In this document: in pieces, positions 1-11,522 of the stretch | Layout of the letters: each line of letters begins with the position of its first letter | Numbering within the stretch: position 1 is the first letter of the stretch | DNA from: Alitta virens | Lineage: Eukaryota; Annelida; Polychaeta; Phyllodocida; Nereididae | Reading direction: 5' to 3' | Length of the DNA stretch: 64,000 nucleotides | NCBI GenBank assembly: GCA_932294295.1 | Contig: OW028577.1 | Coordinates: 7,281,501-7,345,500 of the forward strand | Position numbers and translations under genes: made by a program | Notes under the pieces: model-generated | Told to the model about the DNA's origin: nothing | The model's input: the letters and a program-made list of their open reading frames with translations, nothing else | Database searches by the model: none

Positions 1-1280
1 AAACGGAGTAAATATTGCAGATTTTCAGAATTCATCTGCTATGGACAGGAGGTGGCTGTTGGTGGGGAAGAACAGAAGGCAGCGTTAGGTTGAGACAAGA
101 ATTAAAACTCAGAAGACTGATATGTTGCAAAAGGACATCAATGCTGATGCATCACTGGAGAACACAGAGCAGGTCCGAACTTATGGTAGTCTCTGCAACA
201 CATCAAGGTCTAAACAGATGGAGGTCTATACAACACACCAGTGAAGGAAGTGGGAAATGACAGTTGGGGGAACTCGTTCCCCAGAGGCCTGGCCACAAAG
301 AATCGGCTTAGAGCGAATATTTAAATTACAATTATATAATACATCTAATTTTATTTCCAAAATATATATTATTCAATATTCCATAACCTGAATATTGCAT
401 ATTTGTAATTGATTTTATAGTATATGTACGATAAGCTTGTCTCTATTATTGACTAAATGGTTTTTAATAAAAATTGCACCCATCAGTCCAGTTGGATTAG
501 GGTATTCTGAATTTCATACTTGCAATTTTGGCTGTATAAACACTGTGGATGACGAAGGCAAACTCTGGTGAGGGGTAAACCATTTGGTGTACTGTAAACA
601 ATGGCAAGCTGATATATTGAGTTAGATGGTTGCTCAAATTAAATTGAGTTTTGGTAGCTCTAAACTTCCATAATAACTTGGCTTAATAATTCAAGTTATG
701 TTAATTTCACAATATTAGCCTCATGTAACATTTGTCTGCAGGTTGAAACTGTTAACTGTCTCACAACAGAAGAATTATTAAAATACTTAAGATGTGATAA
801 TCAATAAATTACATAAGCATTTCAAATACCCAATTATGAAATAATTAAGAAAATTACAGAAATTTTGTCTGAGACTTTCTCTCATTCAAGCAGGATGCAT
901 GGCCCTAGTGGGTTTTTAACCTAACAACCTACACTTAACTCCTGCACCCTAACCTACTTTGTCACCTAGCCCACATTGGTTTTATGATGACTAATGAAAG
1001 CTGCCCCTTACCTCAACTAAAACATTTTCATAGGCAAGACTGAATTACATTTGGTGTCTATATAAATAAAGTCCCTAATATAGGATCAATATGCCATATT
1101 TTAGAGAATAAATTCTTGAACAATTATAATTATCTTACAAAACATCCGGCCCTTGCTCATTGCACTGTACATGAACTATCTAAACCTGCTTAGCAGGATT
1201 GAACTACTGCAAATGAGTAGTCCAAGCTGTCACAATTAATCTAAATCAAACATAACACTTCAAATGCATTATGCCAAAAT
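1..1280. other. array unit, unassigned sequence
   Basis: AT-rich sequence with no gene I can support. The same stretch recurs at 8820-10099. A few degenerate ACCTAACCTA-like words lie near 920-960. The short open frame near the left edge (15-260) has no recognisable domain and no splice context. Confidence 0.5.
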
Positions 1281-1361
1281 GAAGTGGAGAATGGCCCCTC
1301 CAGGAATAGAACCTAGGTCCTCTAACATAGGAAGCCAGCATGCTCACCATGACACCAAGAA
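1281..1361 (-). repeat. tRNA-like SINE head fragment (copy 2 at 10100-10180)
   Basis: Read on the minus strand, the sequence contains a B-box-like GGTTCTATTCC (complement of 1303-1313). Upstream of it is an A-box-like TCATGGTGAGCA (complement of 1341-1352). Their spacing is tRNA-like, and a purine-rich downstream part follows. There is no paired acceptor stem, so it is a retroposon head rather than a tRNA gene. It differs from the GGGGCCTAGCTCAGTGG-headed SINE family found elsewhere in the window. Confidence 0.4.
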
Positions 1362-1584
1362 GGCATTATACTTGTTTTAAGTTAATAGATAACTAAAAAC
1401 TTCAAATTGAGACAGGTTATTTATTTGAGCTAAAAGTCAAGATATAATAATGGAGCATTTTAAGTTACAAAAAGCTGTAGATGTTTGTTCGATCAAATTT
1501 TTTAGGTTTTCACAACTGAAATCTGCATCAGTCATTGGTTCAGCTCAATATATTTAGTTATCTCGCTCACACAATTTTTTACAA

Positions 1585-1842
1585 TCTTATAAATCAAATT
1601 ACTGCAGTGAACGCCTTCCAAATGAAAGTCCTGTGTACACTGCAGAGTTAATGGTAATTTATAAAGCAACAAAGGTTGTTGTCTTTTCCGACTCAAAGTC
1701 TGCATTACAAGCTCTTGAAATAATATTCTGTTGGATACCAGGTCATGTGGGTATTCAGGGAAAGAAAAAGCAGATTATTTTGCCAAAAAAGCACAGACAC
1801 AAGAAATCACGGACTACAAATTCAAGTTCAAGTGTTTATTAA
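1585..1842 (+). pseudogene. LINE RNase H fragment, frameshifted (array copy 1)
   Basis: The translation shows hallmark RNase H pieces of non-LTR retrotransposons: VYTAEL, VFSDSKSALQALE and WIPGHVGIQG, then in the next frame GKEKADYFAKKA. The aspartate of FSDSKSAL and the histidine of PGHVG correspond to catalytic or near-catalytic positions of the family. The expected span between LQALE and CWIPGHVG is missing, and a frameshift follows GIQG, so this is dead. It lies upstream of, not downstream of, the RT fragment at 2700-3204. It is therefore either rearranged or from a different LINE; RNase H-bearing clades include I, R1 and Nimb. Confidence 0.82.
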
Positions 1843-1910
1843 CCATATATATACGTATACATAAAAAGGACAGTGTCATAAGAGAGATGTTGTTATTCCT
1901 TTGGACATAC

Positions 1911-1911
1911 A

Positions 1912-1955
<44 letters not shown>

Positions 1956-1960
1956 TTTTT
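1911..1960. repeat. (AT)n and poly-T microsatellite (copy 2 at 10730-10783)
   Basis: An uninterrupted AT dinucleotide run is followed by a T run. The two array copies differ in length here by about 4 bp, which explains the change of offset between them. Confidence 0.9.
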
Positions 1961-2699
1961 ACAGTACAAATACCTTGTTAGACAATTTTATTCTAAGTTT
2001 TAAGTTTTTCCTGAAGTGTTGCATACTGTGGGCTTTGTGCTGATGTAGACTTAAATTTTGTTTATAATTTATCCCGAGATGAAATTGAGCGTAAAATACC
2101 ATTAGTTATCAAATCATTCTCTTTATGTTTATACTTAGTAAGTTTTTCATATTTGACAGGGAAATGCTTGTCCATGAGAGGGCGATGAATTTTGTTAAGT
2201 TTATTATAGTGGTGGTTGGAGTCTGTGTTTGATATGTTTCTAAATTAATTGAGTGTTTCTGGTTTCTTTAGGTCATTTTAAAATTCAGTAATTGAACTGG
2301 CACTTGTATGGATCACTTTAACTCTTCTTTTTCTTCTTTCACTTGAGAACAAATAATCTAGTGACAGGAAGTATGGCATATGGTCTGATATATTATTACA
2401 AATTAGTATTCCAGAAGTAGTTTTTGAAAAATTTATCAGCTAATTTTACGAAGAAATTGTCAATTAATGTACCTTTACAGTGAGTCAATCTTGATTAGGA
2501 CCAAAATTTCTAAGGCTACTTGTGGAGTAAAAATCCAAAATAAAGATTATATAGCAATGTTATTGGGGGAGCTGTAGCATTGAAGAGCTCCCACTGTTTT
2601 TGGTAAGGGGGACTTAATTCCTCAAAATTCCGCCCCCGCCCCCGTCATAATTAATTGAAGATAGGATAGGATACGATTGGGTTGGGTTGGATACATGAG

Positions 2700-3204
2700 C
2701 TACAGGTCAGCTGGATGTCGTTCAGAGACATTAAATTGGCAGTCCCTTGTTTTCTATACCAAGAGAGCTGAAGTAACTCCTCTGTATAAGAAATCTGACA
2801 AATTACCAAAAGAAATTATAGGCCACTAAGTGTATTAACATCATTTGAAAGGATCATGTGTGATCAACTACTTGGTTTCATCTCCTCTTCCTTATCCACA
2901 GATCTGTCATCATATAGAAAATCCTATAGTTGCAGTAATGTCTTTGTAAAATGTGTTGAAAATTGGAGATAAGCGATCAACAATACCCACCATGTAGGAT
3001 GCATTCTAATAGATTTGTCAAAGGCTTTTGATTGCTTACCTCATGGACTTTTAACAGCCAAGGTAAATCTCATGGTGTATCAATCAAATCATTTAAACTT
3101 AACTAAATAACCTAAGGAATAGAAAGCAAGCTGTAAAATTGGGTAACATTAAAAGTAAATGGCCCAACCTCAAAACAGGTGTGCCCCAGGGATCTCTCAT
3201 GTCA
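2700..3204 (+). pseudogene. non-LTR reverse transcriptase fragment (array copy 1)
   Basis: Translation across several frames gives a recognisable RT core: VTPLYKKSDK, then LSVLTSFERIMCDQLLGF, SSYRKSYSCSNVFVKCVENW, GCILIDLSKAFDCLPHGLL, and finally GVPQGS at 3178-3195. DLSKAFD carries the first catalytic aspartate region (motif A) and GVPQGS is the conserved block before the second. The catalytic second aspartate block and everything after it are absent, because sequence leaves homology just after GVPQGSLM. In-frame stops and frameshifts make it inactive. The blocks resemble CR1/Jockey/RTE-type LINEs; the exact clade is not determinable here. Confidence 0.88.
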
Positions 3205-4028
3205 TAACAACGTCGTCGGTTCAAAATTTGCGATGTCCATAATTTCTTAACTAATACACATCCAGCTTGAAACTTGGAGAAAACTTGTTTCTCTAACTGT
3301 AACAATTCTAACAGTGACTAGAAATAGCGTTTATTTAGAAGGGGAACCCACCAGATATGAAAAACAAATCATCTTGAATTGATCACGCTCGTGCCAACGA
3401 CATTGTTGCGATGACGTTTCATCACACCAGGGGGCAGTTGTAAGCGATCGCAGCGCCCCTGGCGGCTGAGAAACGCATTACAATTATCTGACTTCTTTTG
3501 CCTCTAAAAATTTATCTATTGTCCGTTTTTGAAAATTTAAAAACCTACATGAAGTCTAATTAATAGTTGAGATTTAAAGCTGCACTGTCTGTCAAATTTG
3601 CAATTTGCTAAAACTCATCAAATAGTTGAAAATAACTAATGGGCCAATATTTCTGTTGGATGCAAAATTCCCCGCCAGAAATATTCAGGGCATACTAAAT
3701 TTGTGTGTTAACTAATGATTTTATCAGACATTATTACTAAAAATAAATCTTACACTGAGAGAAAATCCAGACTAAAACATTGGAAACACACTGGGTATGA
3801 TGGCATGAAAAACTAATACTTAAATTATTTATTGTAGATTAAGACTAAATTGTTGTGCAAAAGTGGGCATGTGTAATGGTAAAAAATATCATAAGACAAG
3901 AAGGCAGCATTTGTATATATATATAATTACTTGAATGTGCTAAATCTGGAGACACAGTAACTTTAAGTTGACATAAATATACATATAATATAGCTTCGCT
4001 CACTCCTGGCATTGACAGCTACATATTA
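3201..4028. repeat. dispersed repeat with CTCF-like pair and partial MITE (array copy 1; others at 12024-12851 and 18090-18917)
   Basis: The whole stretch has a diverged relative at 52543-53335 in the same order, so it is a dispersed element outside the array too. Its second half (about 3584-3925) is a reversed, one-ended copy of the MITE found complete at 26626-26935 and 62933-63312, starting with GCACTGTCTGTCAAATTTGC. The first half contains CCAGGGGGCAG (3427-3437) and AGCGCCCCTGGCGGC (3452-3466). Confidence 0.85.
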
Positions 4029-4073
4029 TGTCAGTTTGGCGTAGTATTACCCGTATATATACCAATTTGGTGT

Positions 4074-6150
4074 ACATATAGTGAAGTCTGTTAGGGTTTA
4101 GATCATTACATGCTGGTACAAAGCATGAAATTTGGCACATAGGTACTTTTGGACATGCTCTTTCATCTCAGTATGGTAACTTTTATATGTTGAAAAAGTT
4201 GTAAAAGAGAATTCACACTTGGTACTGAGGAAGATCAAATGGCCAAAATTTACAAACTGCAGTCTCGATTTCTGCTGGTCATTGTAAACCAGGGGGGTTG
4301 GAACAGATTTATGACGTCACCAACAATCATTTGTTCTTTGTTCATCAAAGGGGCGACAACTTAATCCTCCCTTTATCACTCAATAATGCTCATGATCAGC
4401 TACTTTATTCCCTTCTCAAATACCTATTGGCCTATAGTTGTGATTCTGCCGCTATCTCTCCTAATTAGTGCTTATTTATCATAAAAATTACTTTTTGTAG
4501 CTTTGGACTATCCACATATATTTAGGCTTCTTTTGAAATTTTAAACAACTATAGGCCTACAGTGTACCCAGGCCTATGACTCAGTGCTGACAATTTTCAT
4601 TTTTTAGTAGACTTAACAAGGTAAAGATCAACTTGGAAAAAAAAATTGTAAGAGAGAGGGAATTAGAATATAGGTAGATTCTAGGCCTATAAACTGTACA
4701 GGGTCTAGGCCTAGGTCCTACATGTACCAACTTCTTTTATACATTTTCTGCAATGCCTTGTATAATATTTTATTTATTTTTATCAACCAGACAGAGAAGA
4801 TCTATATTGGGTCAGGGGTGCATTGAAGATAATTTACAACACAGGCCTAAAAAGACAAGATTATATCGATCACAATGTGTAATAAATATAGATCTACACT
4901 TATTTTATTAACCTCAGCCAAGCTGACTCAACGTCTTGAAAATTTCCTATGTGAACTAGGAAAAGTACAGTGACGTCATAATACAACCGCCTTGTGACGT
5001 CACCACGCTATTGGGTGCTTTTTGCTAGGGAGATAGAATGGGGTCTTAGCTACAATTACAGCAAGTTTGAGACCAGTAGATTACTTCAGTGATTTACAGT
5101 AAATTTTTAAAGTTCCCATAGGATTAACATGGGTTACTACGGGCTACGAACCTGGTGCTGGTGGCGCCGCCAATCTGTTCCAACCCCCCCCCCCCCCCCT
5201 GATTGTATACCAAATTTTTCAGTTTTCAGAACTATTTTCGGCCTTTTTCCTGTTGGCCACTCCGGATGTGTAAGGCCTTATTTAGAATCTTTAAAATTCC
5301 TGAGTTAACAATGTGAACAGGGTATATCACTGACTGGCTGTGTCTTCTATCATTAAGGTGGGATGCCAAAAGAAAGACCTTCTCTTAGACGCTTAGCTAC
5401 ACCAATATCATAAAAAAGCAGAAATATTATTGCAATTATATTCTTTAGTTGCTGTGAGCCAATCAGAATGCTTCATTGTCATCCAGCATGTGTTTATATT
5501 GGACAGCTGCTAAGTATGTTGGATGGCTGCAAAGTATATTGTACAAATTGGAGAATATAAGCAATGGTGGATGATATGTCATCCACATAGATTTGGTAAA
5601 ATTATATTGGCTTCGGGGTTAACCTCAGCAAATGTAATTTTTCCTCTTCTCACAAAACTCAATGTTGGACTCCTTACCATCCACTATTGCTATGATATAA
5701 TTACATACACAAAAAGCCTATAGCTCAGCACCTAAAGTACCTTTAGTGTGGTGATAATAATGGCAGTTTATGTATCACCTCACCGGAATTGTCGCTATGA
5801 ATCATCAAGATTTTAAATCTATGCCAAATGGAAATTCGGTATGATTACAGTGTTATTTAGTACATTTTATGATTTGCAATATTCCATTACTTTATTATAC
5901 TATTTTTGGCAGTTATATGATGACTATGGCAGAACCTAAGAATTTTTTTTATAAATACGCTTGACTTAAGCATTCTTAGCAGTGGCCATTTCGAATTCAA
6001 GATGGCAGCTGCCCTGGCAATATTTCGTCATGGCACCCCTTCTAGAATGAAAGAACATGTTTGAAAGTACTAATATACCAAATATAATGCTTTGTACCAG
6101 CATGTGAGGATATGGTCAAAAATTGGCCCAAACAGACTACACTAATAGGG
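4074..6150. mobile_element. non-autonomous DNA element with long diverged TIRs (copy 2 at 12897-14973; copy 3 internally deleted, 18963-20356)
   Basis: The left end carries TAGTGAAGTCTGTTAGGG, then ACATGCTGGTACAAAGCAT (from 4108). The right end carries the inverted counterparts ATGCTTTGTACCAGCATGT (about 6086-6104) and AACAGACTACACTA (6131-6144). Arms are about 65-80 bp and imperfect. No transposase frame is visible, so it would be non-autonomous. A second inverted-repeat element (4290-5201) is nested in it. Confidence 0.7.
4290..5201. mobile_element. nested TIR element with poly-C end (copies at 13113-14024 and 19179-20087)
   Basis: The left end CAGGGGGGTTGGAACAGATT (4290-4309) is matched in inverted orientation by AATCTGTTCCAACCCC, then a C run ending CCCTG (5172-5201). 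The C run varies between copies (shortest in copy 3). The interior has no coding capacity but contains three perfect TGACGTCA palindromes (4312, 4971 and 4995) and several AGGCCTA words. It is about 0.91 kb, the size of a long MITE. Confidence 0.75.
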
Positions 6151-6600
6151 TAAACAGACCAATGTCAGAGAGTCACATTAGTCACGGTTTTCCTTTGTAA
6201 AAAACCCCATAAAAAATGCCAGACCTTACTGAGTGGATAAATGCTGCAGGCCAATTATAATTGTTTCCTGTGTGGGTTCCCCAAATGCTGCAGGATCAGG
6301 CTTTATATAAAGGCAAACGCACTGTCTGATTCTGACCATTGTGGCTTTTCACCTCTGTGGAGTTGTACACAAACAATAAATTGCCAACAATATCTGCAGA
6401 ACACAAGCATGGCCACGGTGAGTACATACAAAATATACCAGACAAGAAAATGAGTACAATACAGTGGCCAAAGAGTACACTTTTGTGGTCTCTCGATCAC
6501 CTTTAGGGAGAGAGTGTCAGGGGGTGATTTTCGGCAGATGAAAATGTGAGTGTATGGAGGGACAAAAATGTGACAGTGTGGGGCTTTAAAACAATGCTTA
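5202..6600. other. array unit, interior of TIR element and flank, no gene
   Basis: AT-rich filler of the outer element (to about 6150) and then unassigned sequence. Short open frames here (for example 5523-5723 and 6241-6453) have no domains and recur only because the array is duplicated. Confidence 0.5.
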
Positions 6601-6636
6601 GTTGCAGTTTACATCATTTTCAAATTGTAGACTTTA
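6600..6636. repeat. 37-bp flanking direct repeat, left (also 15423-15459 and 20806-20842)
   Basis: A 37-bp word beginning AGTTGCAGTTTACATC and ending GTAGACTTTA stands immediately left of each TTAA-element left end. The same 37 bp recurs right of the only right end, at 23095-23131. The overlap with TTAA suggests insertion at the junction of a pre-existing 37-bp tandem pair, or an unusually long target duplication. Confidence 0.9.
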
Positions 6637-7384
6637 AGCCCCGTTCCCACATAGCCGAGTTTCTTGTAGTCAACTCGTAGTATTAGGTAACACGCTTCTC
6701 GGGCCCAATCCGTACTAAACCTTGCGACTACTCCTCGCACTCGGGAGATACCCTCCTGGGACTCGTGGCCAACTCGGGAGATTTGGAGCTGGTAGCCGAG
6801 TATGCTGCGCTGCACAGCACACTCGGCAGATTCCCAAAAATCCGTAATGAATCCGTCGAAATCGGCGAGTGACTCCTGGTACCCGCCGAGTCACCCGTCA
6901 AACCCGCCGAGTAACCCGTCGAAGTCGACGGGTTACTTGGCGCTAATTTCACTCGTACTACACCCAGCGGGTTGTTCAGGAGTGCGAGGAGTAACTCGGC
7001 GGGTTCCAGGAGGGACTCGGCGGGTAAATCGGCGGGTAACTCGGCGGGTTCTACCTTTTTTTTGGTACATGCATCATCAGCGTAGGGGGTTGTATAAACT
7101 TTAAAAGGCCGCTGCTCCTCTAATATTAGTCCGATTTTCGTCAAATAATATTAAATTATAGTAGAGTTCATATTAATTCCACACAGATTTTCAGATTGAA
7201 AATAGACCAAATATTAAGCGAGATATTCGTCTGAGAAGGCAGGTAGTCTGGCGGCGGCAAGGAGCTCTGTGTATGGTCATGGCTTGAATGGTGTGATCAA
7301 TATTTTTGACCATTATATATACATTGTTTGGATGAGCTTTATTGCAATTCATTTCTACTCATTCTGCCAACTGCCATGACTGTT

Positions 7385-7800
7385 ATGTCAATTGCTATTA
7401 GCATTTTGAATGATACAAAGAATAAAGCAAATGCTCAATACATGTGTCAATTGCCTATTTGCCTAAATTGGGGTTATTTGACCTGTCATTTCATGGATTG
7501 TTCAAAGATGACACAGTAATTGCTATTAGCATTTTGAATGATATAAAGAATGGGCGTAGAGAATACAGCAAATGCTCAATACATGTGTCAATTGCCTATT
7601 TGCCTAAATTGGGGTTATTTGACCTGTCATTTCATGGATTGTTCAAAGATGACACAGTAATTGCTATTAGCATTTTGAATGATATAAAGAATGGGCGTAG
7701 AGAATACAGCAAATGCTCAATACATGTGTCAATTGCCTAATTGCCTAAATTGGGGTTCTTTGACCTGTCATTTCATGGATTGTTCGAAGATGACACAGTA
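7385..7800. repeat. 141-bp tandem repeat inside TTAA element (also 16208-16623 and 21591-22006)
   Basis: The word CATGTGTCAATTGCC recurs at 7441, 7582 and 7723, exactly 141 bp apart, with almost identical intervening sequence; about 2.8 units. Because 141 is divisible by 3, it yields a repetitive open frame of 98 codons that has no independent coding support. Confidence 0.93.
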
Positions 7801-8395
7801 ATATGACATTGTCTTGATTGTCATTCACAATTTGTAAAATTTAAATCTAATATTGATATTGTTATTAGTATTTATGATTTGATCTGTTATTTTATTTGCT
7901 ATCTTTAATTTACTTATATATATTATTTCGCCTTAATACTGTCCAGAAAACATCAAATTGTGGCAACTGAGACCTTGAACGTTAAGCTGTATATTATGTA
8001 TAAAATAATGAGAACTTGTATATCATAATTCTGTAGATGTAGTTTTAGATAGACGTAGTGAGTAGATATGTGACATATGTATCTTTTCTGATATGAAAAA
8101 GTGTCAATAAAAGCTATATATATATTATAAATGAATGGCAGTATAAAGAAGGTGATACACTTTGCAAAATTCTCGAAAGAATATACAGATAGATAGATAG
8201 ATGATAGTTTATTCTTATTCTTCATATTCTTCTTATATAAAAATATACTGCTGGGGGTTGTATATACTATTTGAAAGGCTGCTGCTCCCCTAATATTAGT
8301 CCGATTTTCGTCAAATAAAGACTGAATTGTTCAGGGAAACGTGTAGAATTTATATAATAGTTTAATGGCCCCAACATTAATCGCTGTTCTTTAAT
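7801..8395. other. TTAA element interior, AT-rich, no gene
   Basis: Low-complexity AT-rich interior with a short GATA run near 8190. Positions 8255-8325 contain a degenerate direct copy of the subterminal block of the element. No coding potential is supported. Confidence 0.5.
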
Positions 8396-8532
8396 GTAGA
8401 TAGTTAGATACATAGATATGTAGATAGATAGATATGTAGATAGATAGATAGATAGATATGTAGATATGTAGATATGTAGATATGTAAATATGTAGATATG
8501 TAGATATGTCGATATGTAGATATGTAGATAGA
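8396..8532. repeat. GATA/GATATGTA microsatellite (also 17219-17355 and 22297-22434)
   Basis: Runs of GATA and ATATGTAG units, nearly the same length in all three array copies, with single-base differences (GTCGAT in copies 1 and 3, GTCCAT in copy 2). Confidence 0.92.
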
Positions 8533-8800
8533 TAGTTTAGAGAGACAGATAGATTTATATGCTTTTTATATAATATAGGATATCTCGCTTAATATTTGGT
8601 CTATTTTCGATCCGAAAACACGTATGGAATCAGTATGAACTATACTACAATCCAGTCTTATTTGACGAAAATCGGACTTATATTAAATTGAGCAGCGTTT
8701 GATACAGTCCGGGCGCGGACGTGTGCGGGAGCACCACTGTTTGCCTCCGCCAACCTAGCTGCCTTCTCAGACAAATAACTCGCTTAATATTTGGTCGAAT

Positions 8801-8819
8801 CAGTATGAGGATTGCCAGG
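8801..8819. other. array junction 1 (TTAA element to unit start)
   Basis: Copies 1 and 2 agree through CAGTATGA (8801-8808). Copy 2 then continues with ACTATACTACAATCC while copy 1 continues with GGATTGCCAGGAAACGG, the unit start. The breakpoint therefore lies within the right inverted end of the TTAA element. Confidence 0.8.
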
Positions 8820-10403
8820 AAACGGAGTAAATATTGCAGATTTTCAGAATTCATCTGCTATGGACAGGAGGTGGCTGTTGGTGGGGAAGAACAGAAGGCA
8901 GCGTTAGGTTGAGACAAGAATTAAAACTCAGAAGACTGATATGTTGCAAAAGGACATCAATGCTGATGCATCACTGGAGAACACAGAGCAGGTCCGAACT
9001 TATGGTAGTCTCTGCAACACATCAAGGTCTAAACTGATGGAGGTCTATACAACACACCAGTGAAGGAAGTGGGAAATGACAGTTGGGGGAACTCGTTCCC
9101 CAGAGGCCTGGCCACAAAGAATCGGCTTAGAGCGAATATTTAAATTACAATTATATAATACATCTAATTTTATTTCCAAAATATATATTATTCAATATTC
9201 CATAACCTGAATATTGCATATTTGTAATTGATTTTATAGTATATGTACGATAAGCTTGTCTCTATTATTGACTAAATGGTTTTTAATAAAAATTGCACCC
9301 ATCAGTCCAGTTGGATTAGGGTATTCTGAATTTCATACTTGCAATTTTGGCTGTATAAACACTGTGGATGACGAAGGCAAACTCTGGTGAGGGGTAAACC
9401 ATTTGGTGTACTGTAAACAATGGCAAGCTGATATATTGAGTTAGATGGTTGCTCAAATTAAATTGAGTTTTGGTAGCTCTAAACTTCCATAATAACTTGG
9501 CTTAATAATTCAAGTTATGTTAATTTCACAATATTAGCCTCATGTAACATTTGTCTGCAGGTTGAAACTGTTAACTGTCTCACAACAGAAGAATTATTAA
9601 AATACTTAAGATGTGATAATCAATAAATTACATAAGCATTTCAAATACCCAATTATGAAATAATTAAGAAAATTACAGAAATTTTGTCTGAGACTTTCTC
9701 TCATTCAAGCAGGATGCATGGCCCTAGTGGGTTTTTAACCTAACAACCTACACTTAACTCCTGCACCCTAACCTACTTTGTCACCTAGCCCACATTGGTT
9801 TTATGATGACTAATGAAAGCTGCCCCTTACCTCAACTAAAACATTTTCATAGGCAAGACTGAATTACATTTGGTGTCTATATAAATAAAGTCCCTAATAT
9901 AGGATCAATATGCCATATTTTAGAGAATAAATTCTTGAACAATTATAATTATCTTACAAAACATCCGGCCCTTGCTCATTGCACTGTACATGAACTATCT
10001 AAACCTGCTTAGCAGGATTGAACTACTGCAAATGAGTAGTCCAAGCTGTCACAATTAATCTAAATCAAACATAACACTTCAAATGCATTATGCCAAAATG
10101 AAGTGGAGAATGGCCCCTCCAGGAATAGAACCTAGGTCCTCTAACATAGGAAGCCAGCATGCTCACCATGACACCAAGAAGGCATTATACTTGTTTTAAG
10201 TTAATAGATAACTAAAAACTTCAAATTGAGACAGGTTATTTATTTGAGCTAAAAGTCAAGATATAATAATGGAGCATTTTAAGTTACAAAAAGCTGTAGA
10301 TGTTTGTTCGATCAAATTTTTTAGGTTTTCACAACTGAAATCTGCATCAGTCATTGGTTCAGCTCAATATATTTAGTTATCTCGCTCACACAATTTTTTA
10401 CAA

Positions 10404-10661
10404 TCTTATAAATCAAATTACTGCAGTGAACGCCTTCCAAATGAAAGTCCTGTGTACACTGCAGAGTTAATGGTAATTTATAAAGCAACAAAGGTTGTTG
10501 TCTTTTCCGACTCAAAGTCTGCATTACAAGCTCTTGAAATAATATTCTGTTGGATACCAGGTCATGTGGGTATTCAGGGAAAGAAAAAGCAGATTATTTT
10601 GCCAAAAAAGCACAGACACAAGAAATCACGGACTACAAATTCAAGTTCAAGTGTTTATTAA
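10404..10661 (+). pseudogene. LINE RNase H fragment, frameshifted (array copy 2)
   Basis: This is the duplicate of the fragment at 1585-1842, with the same internal loss between LQALE and CWIPGHVG and the same frameshift after GIQG. The defects predate the tandem duplication. Copy 3 of the array starts downstream of this point and lacks the fragment. Confidence 0.82.
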
Positions 10662-10730
10662 CCATATATATACGTATACATAAAAAGGACAGTGTCATAA
10701 GAGAGATGTTGTTATTCCTTTGGACATACA

Positions 10731-10780
<50 letters not shown>

Positions 10781-11522
10781 TTTACAGTACAAATACCTTG
10801 TTAGACAATTTTATTCTAAGTTTTGAGTTTTTCCTGAAGTGTTGCATACTGTGGGCTTTGTGCTGATGTAGACTTAAATTTTGTTTATAATTTATCCTGA
10901 GATGAAATTGAGCGTAAAATACCATTAGTTATCAAATCATTCTCTTTATGTTTATACTTAGTAAGTTTTTCATATTTGACAGGGAAATGCTTGTCCATGA
11001 GAGGGCGATGAATTTTGTTAAGTTTATTATAGTGGTGGTTGGAGTCTGTGTTTGATATGTTTCTAAATTAATTGAGTGTTTCTGGTTTCTTTAGGTCATT
11101 TTAAAATTCAGTAATTGAACTGGCACTTGTATGGATCACTTTAACTCTTCTTTTTCTTCTTTCACTTGAGAACAAATAATCTAGTGACAGGAAGTATGGC
11201 ATATGGTCTGATATATTATTACAAATTAGTATTCCAGAAGTAGTTTTTGAAAAATTTATCAGCTAATTTTACGAAGAAATTGTCAATTAATGTACCTTTA
11301 CAGTGAGTCAATCTTGATTAGGACCAAAATTTCTAAGGCTACTTGTGGAGTAAAAATCCAAAATAAAGATTATATAGCAATGTTATTGGGGGAGCTGTAG
11401 CATTGAAGAGCTCCCACTGTTTTTGGTAAGGGGGACTTAATTCCTCAAAATTCCGCCCCCGCCCCCGTCATAATTAATTGAAGATAGGATAGGATACGAT
11501 TGGGTTGGGTTGGATACATGAG

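Larger units (their letters stand above)
1..8808. repeat. 8.82-kb tandem array, copy 1 (left edge cut by window)
   Basis: Positions 1 onward recur at 8820 onward with an offset of 8819, rising to 8823 after a longer (AT)n tract in copy 2. The match runs through the whole unit with only about a dozen substitutions that I noticed (for example at 215, 2857, 3339, 3836, 5558 and 6899). The unit is a mosaic of LINE fragments, a SINE, nested inverted-repeat elements and a TTAA-type DNA element. Copy 1 ends at about 8808, where the TTAA element stops after CAGTATGA and the start of copy 2 begins. Near-identity implies very recent duplication, gene conversion or an assembly artefact. Confidence 0.93.
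6638..8808. mobile_element. TTAA-flanked foldback-like DNA element, right end truncated (array copy 1)
   Basis: TTAA (6634-6637) is followed by GCCCCGTTCCCACAT, the terminus that is inverted at 23077-23091. Inside, 6650-7050 is packed with short subrepeats such as ACTCGGCGGGT and CCCGCCGAGT in both orientations. A conserved block follows (TATAAACTTTAAAAGGC, GCTGCTCCTCTAATATTAG, TCCGATTTTCGTCAAATA), and relatives of it recur at 8255-8325 (plus) and 8580-8700 (inverted). The element is cut at about 8808 by the array junction. Open frames in the subrepeats are by-products of period-3 repetition. No transposase is seen. Confidence 0.8.

Noticed and set aside
6728..7144. 138-codon minus and 100-codon plus frames (also at 15551-15967 and 20934-21350)
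   Set aside because: They overlap on opposite strands in the subrepeat arm of the TTAA element and are by-products of repetition.
7444..7740. 98-codon frame with an internal protein repeat
   Set aside because: The 141-bp tandem repeat is divisible by three and keeps a frame open by chance; it lies inside a noncoding element.
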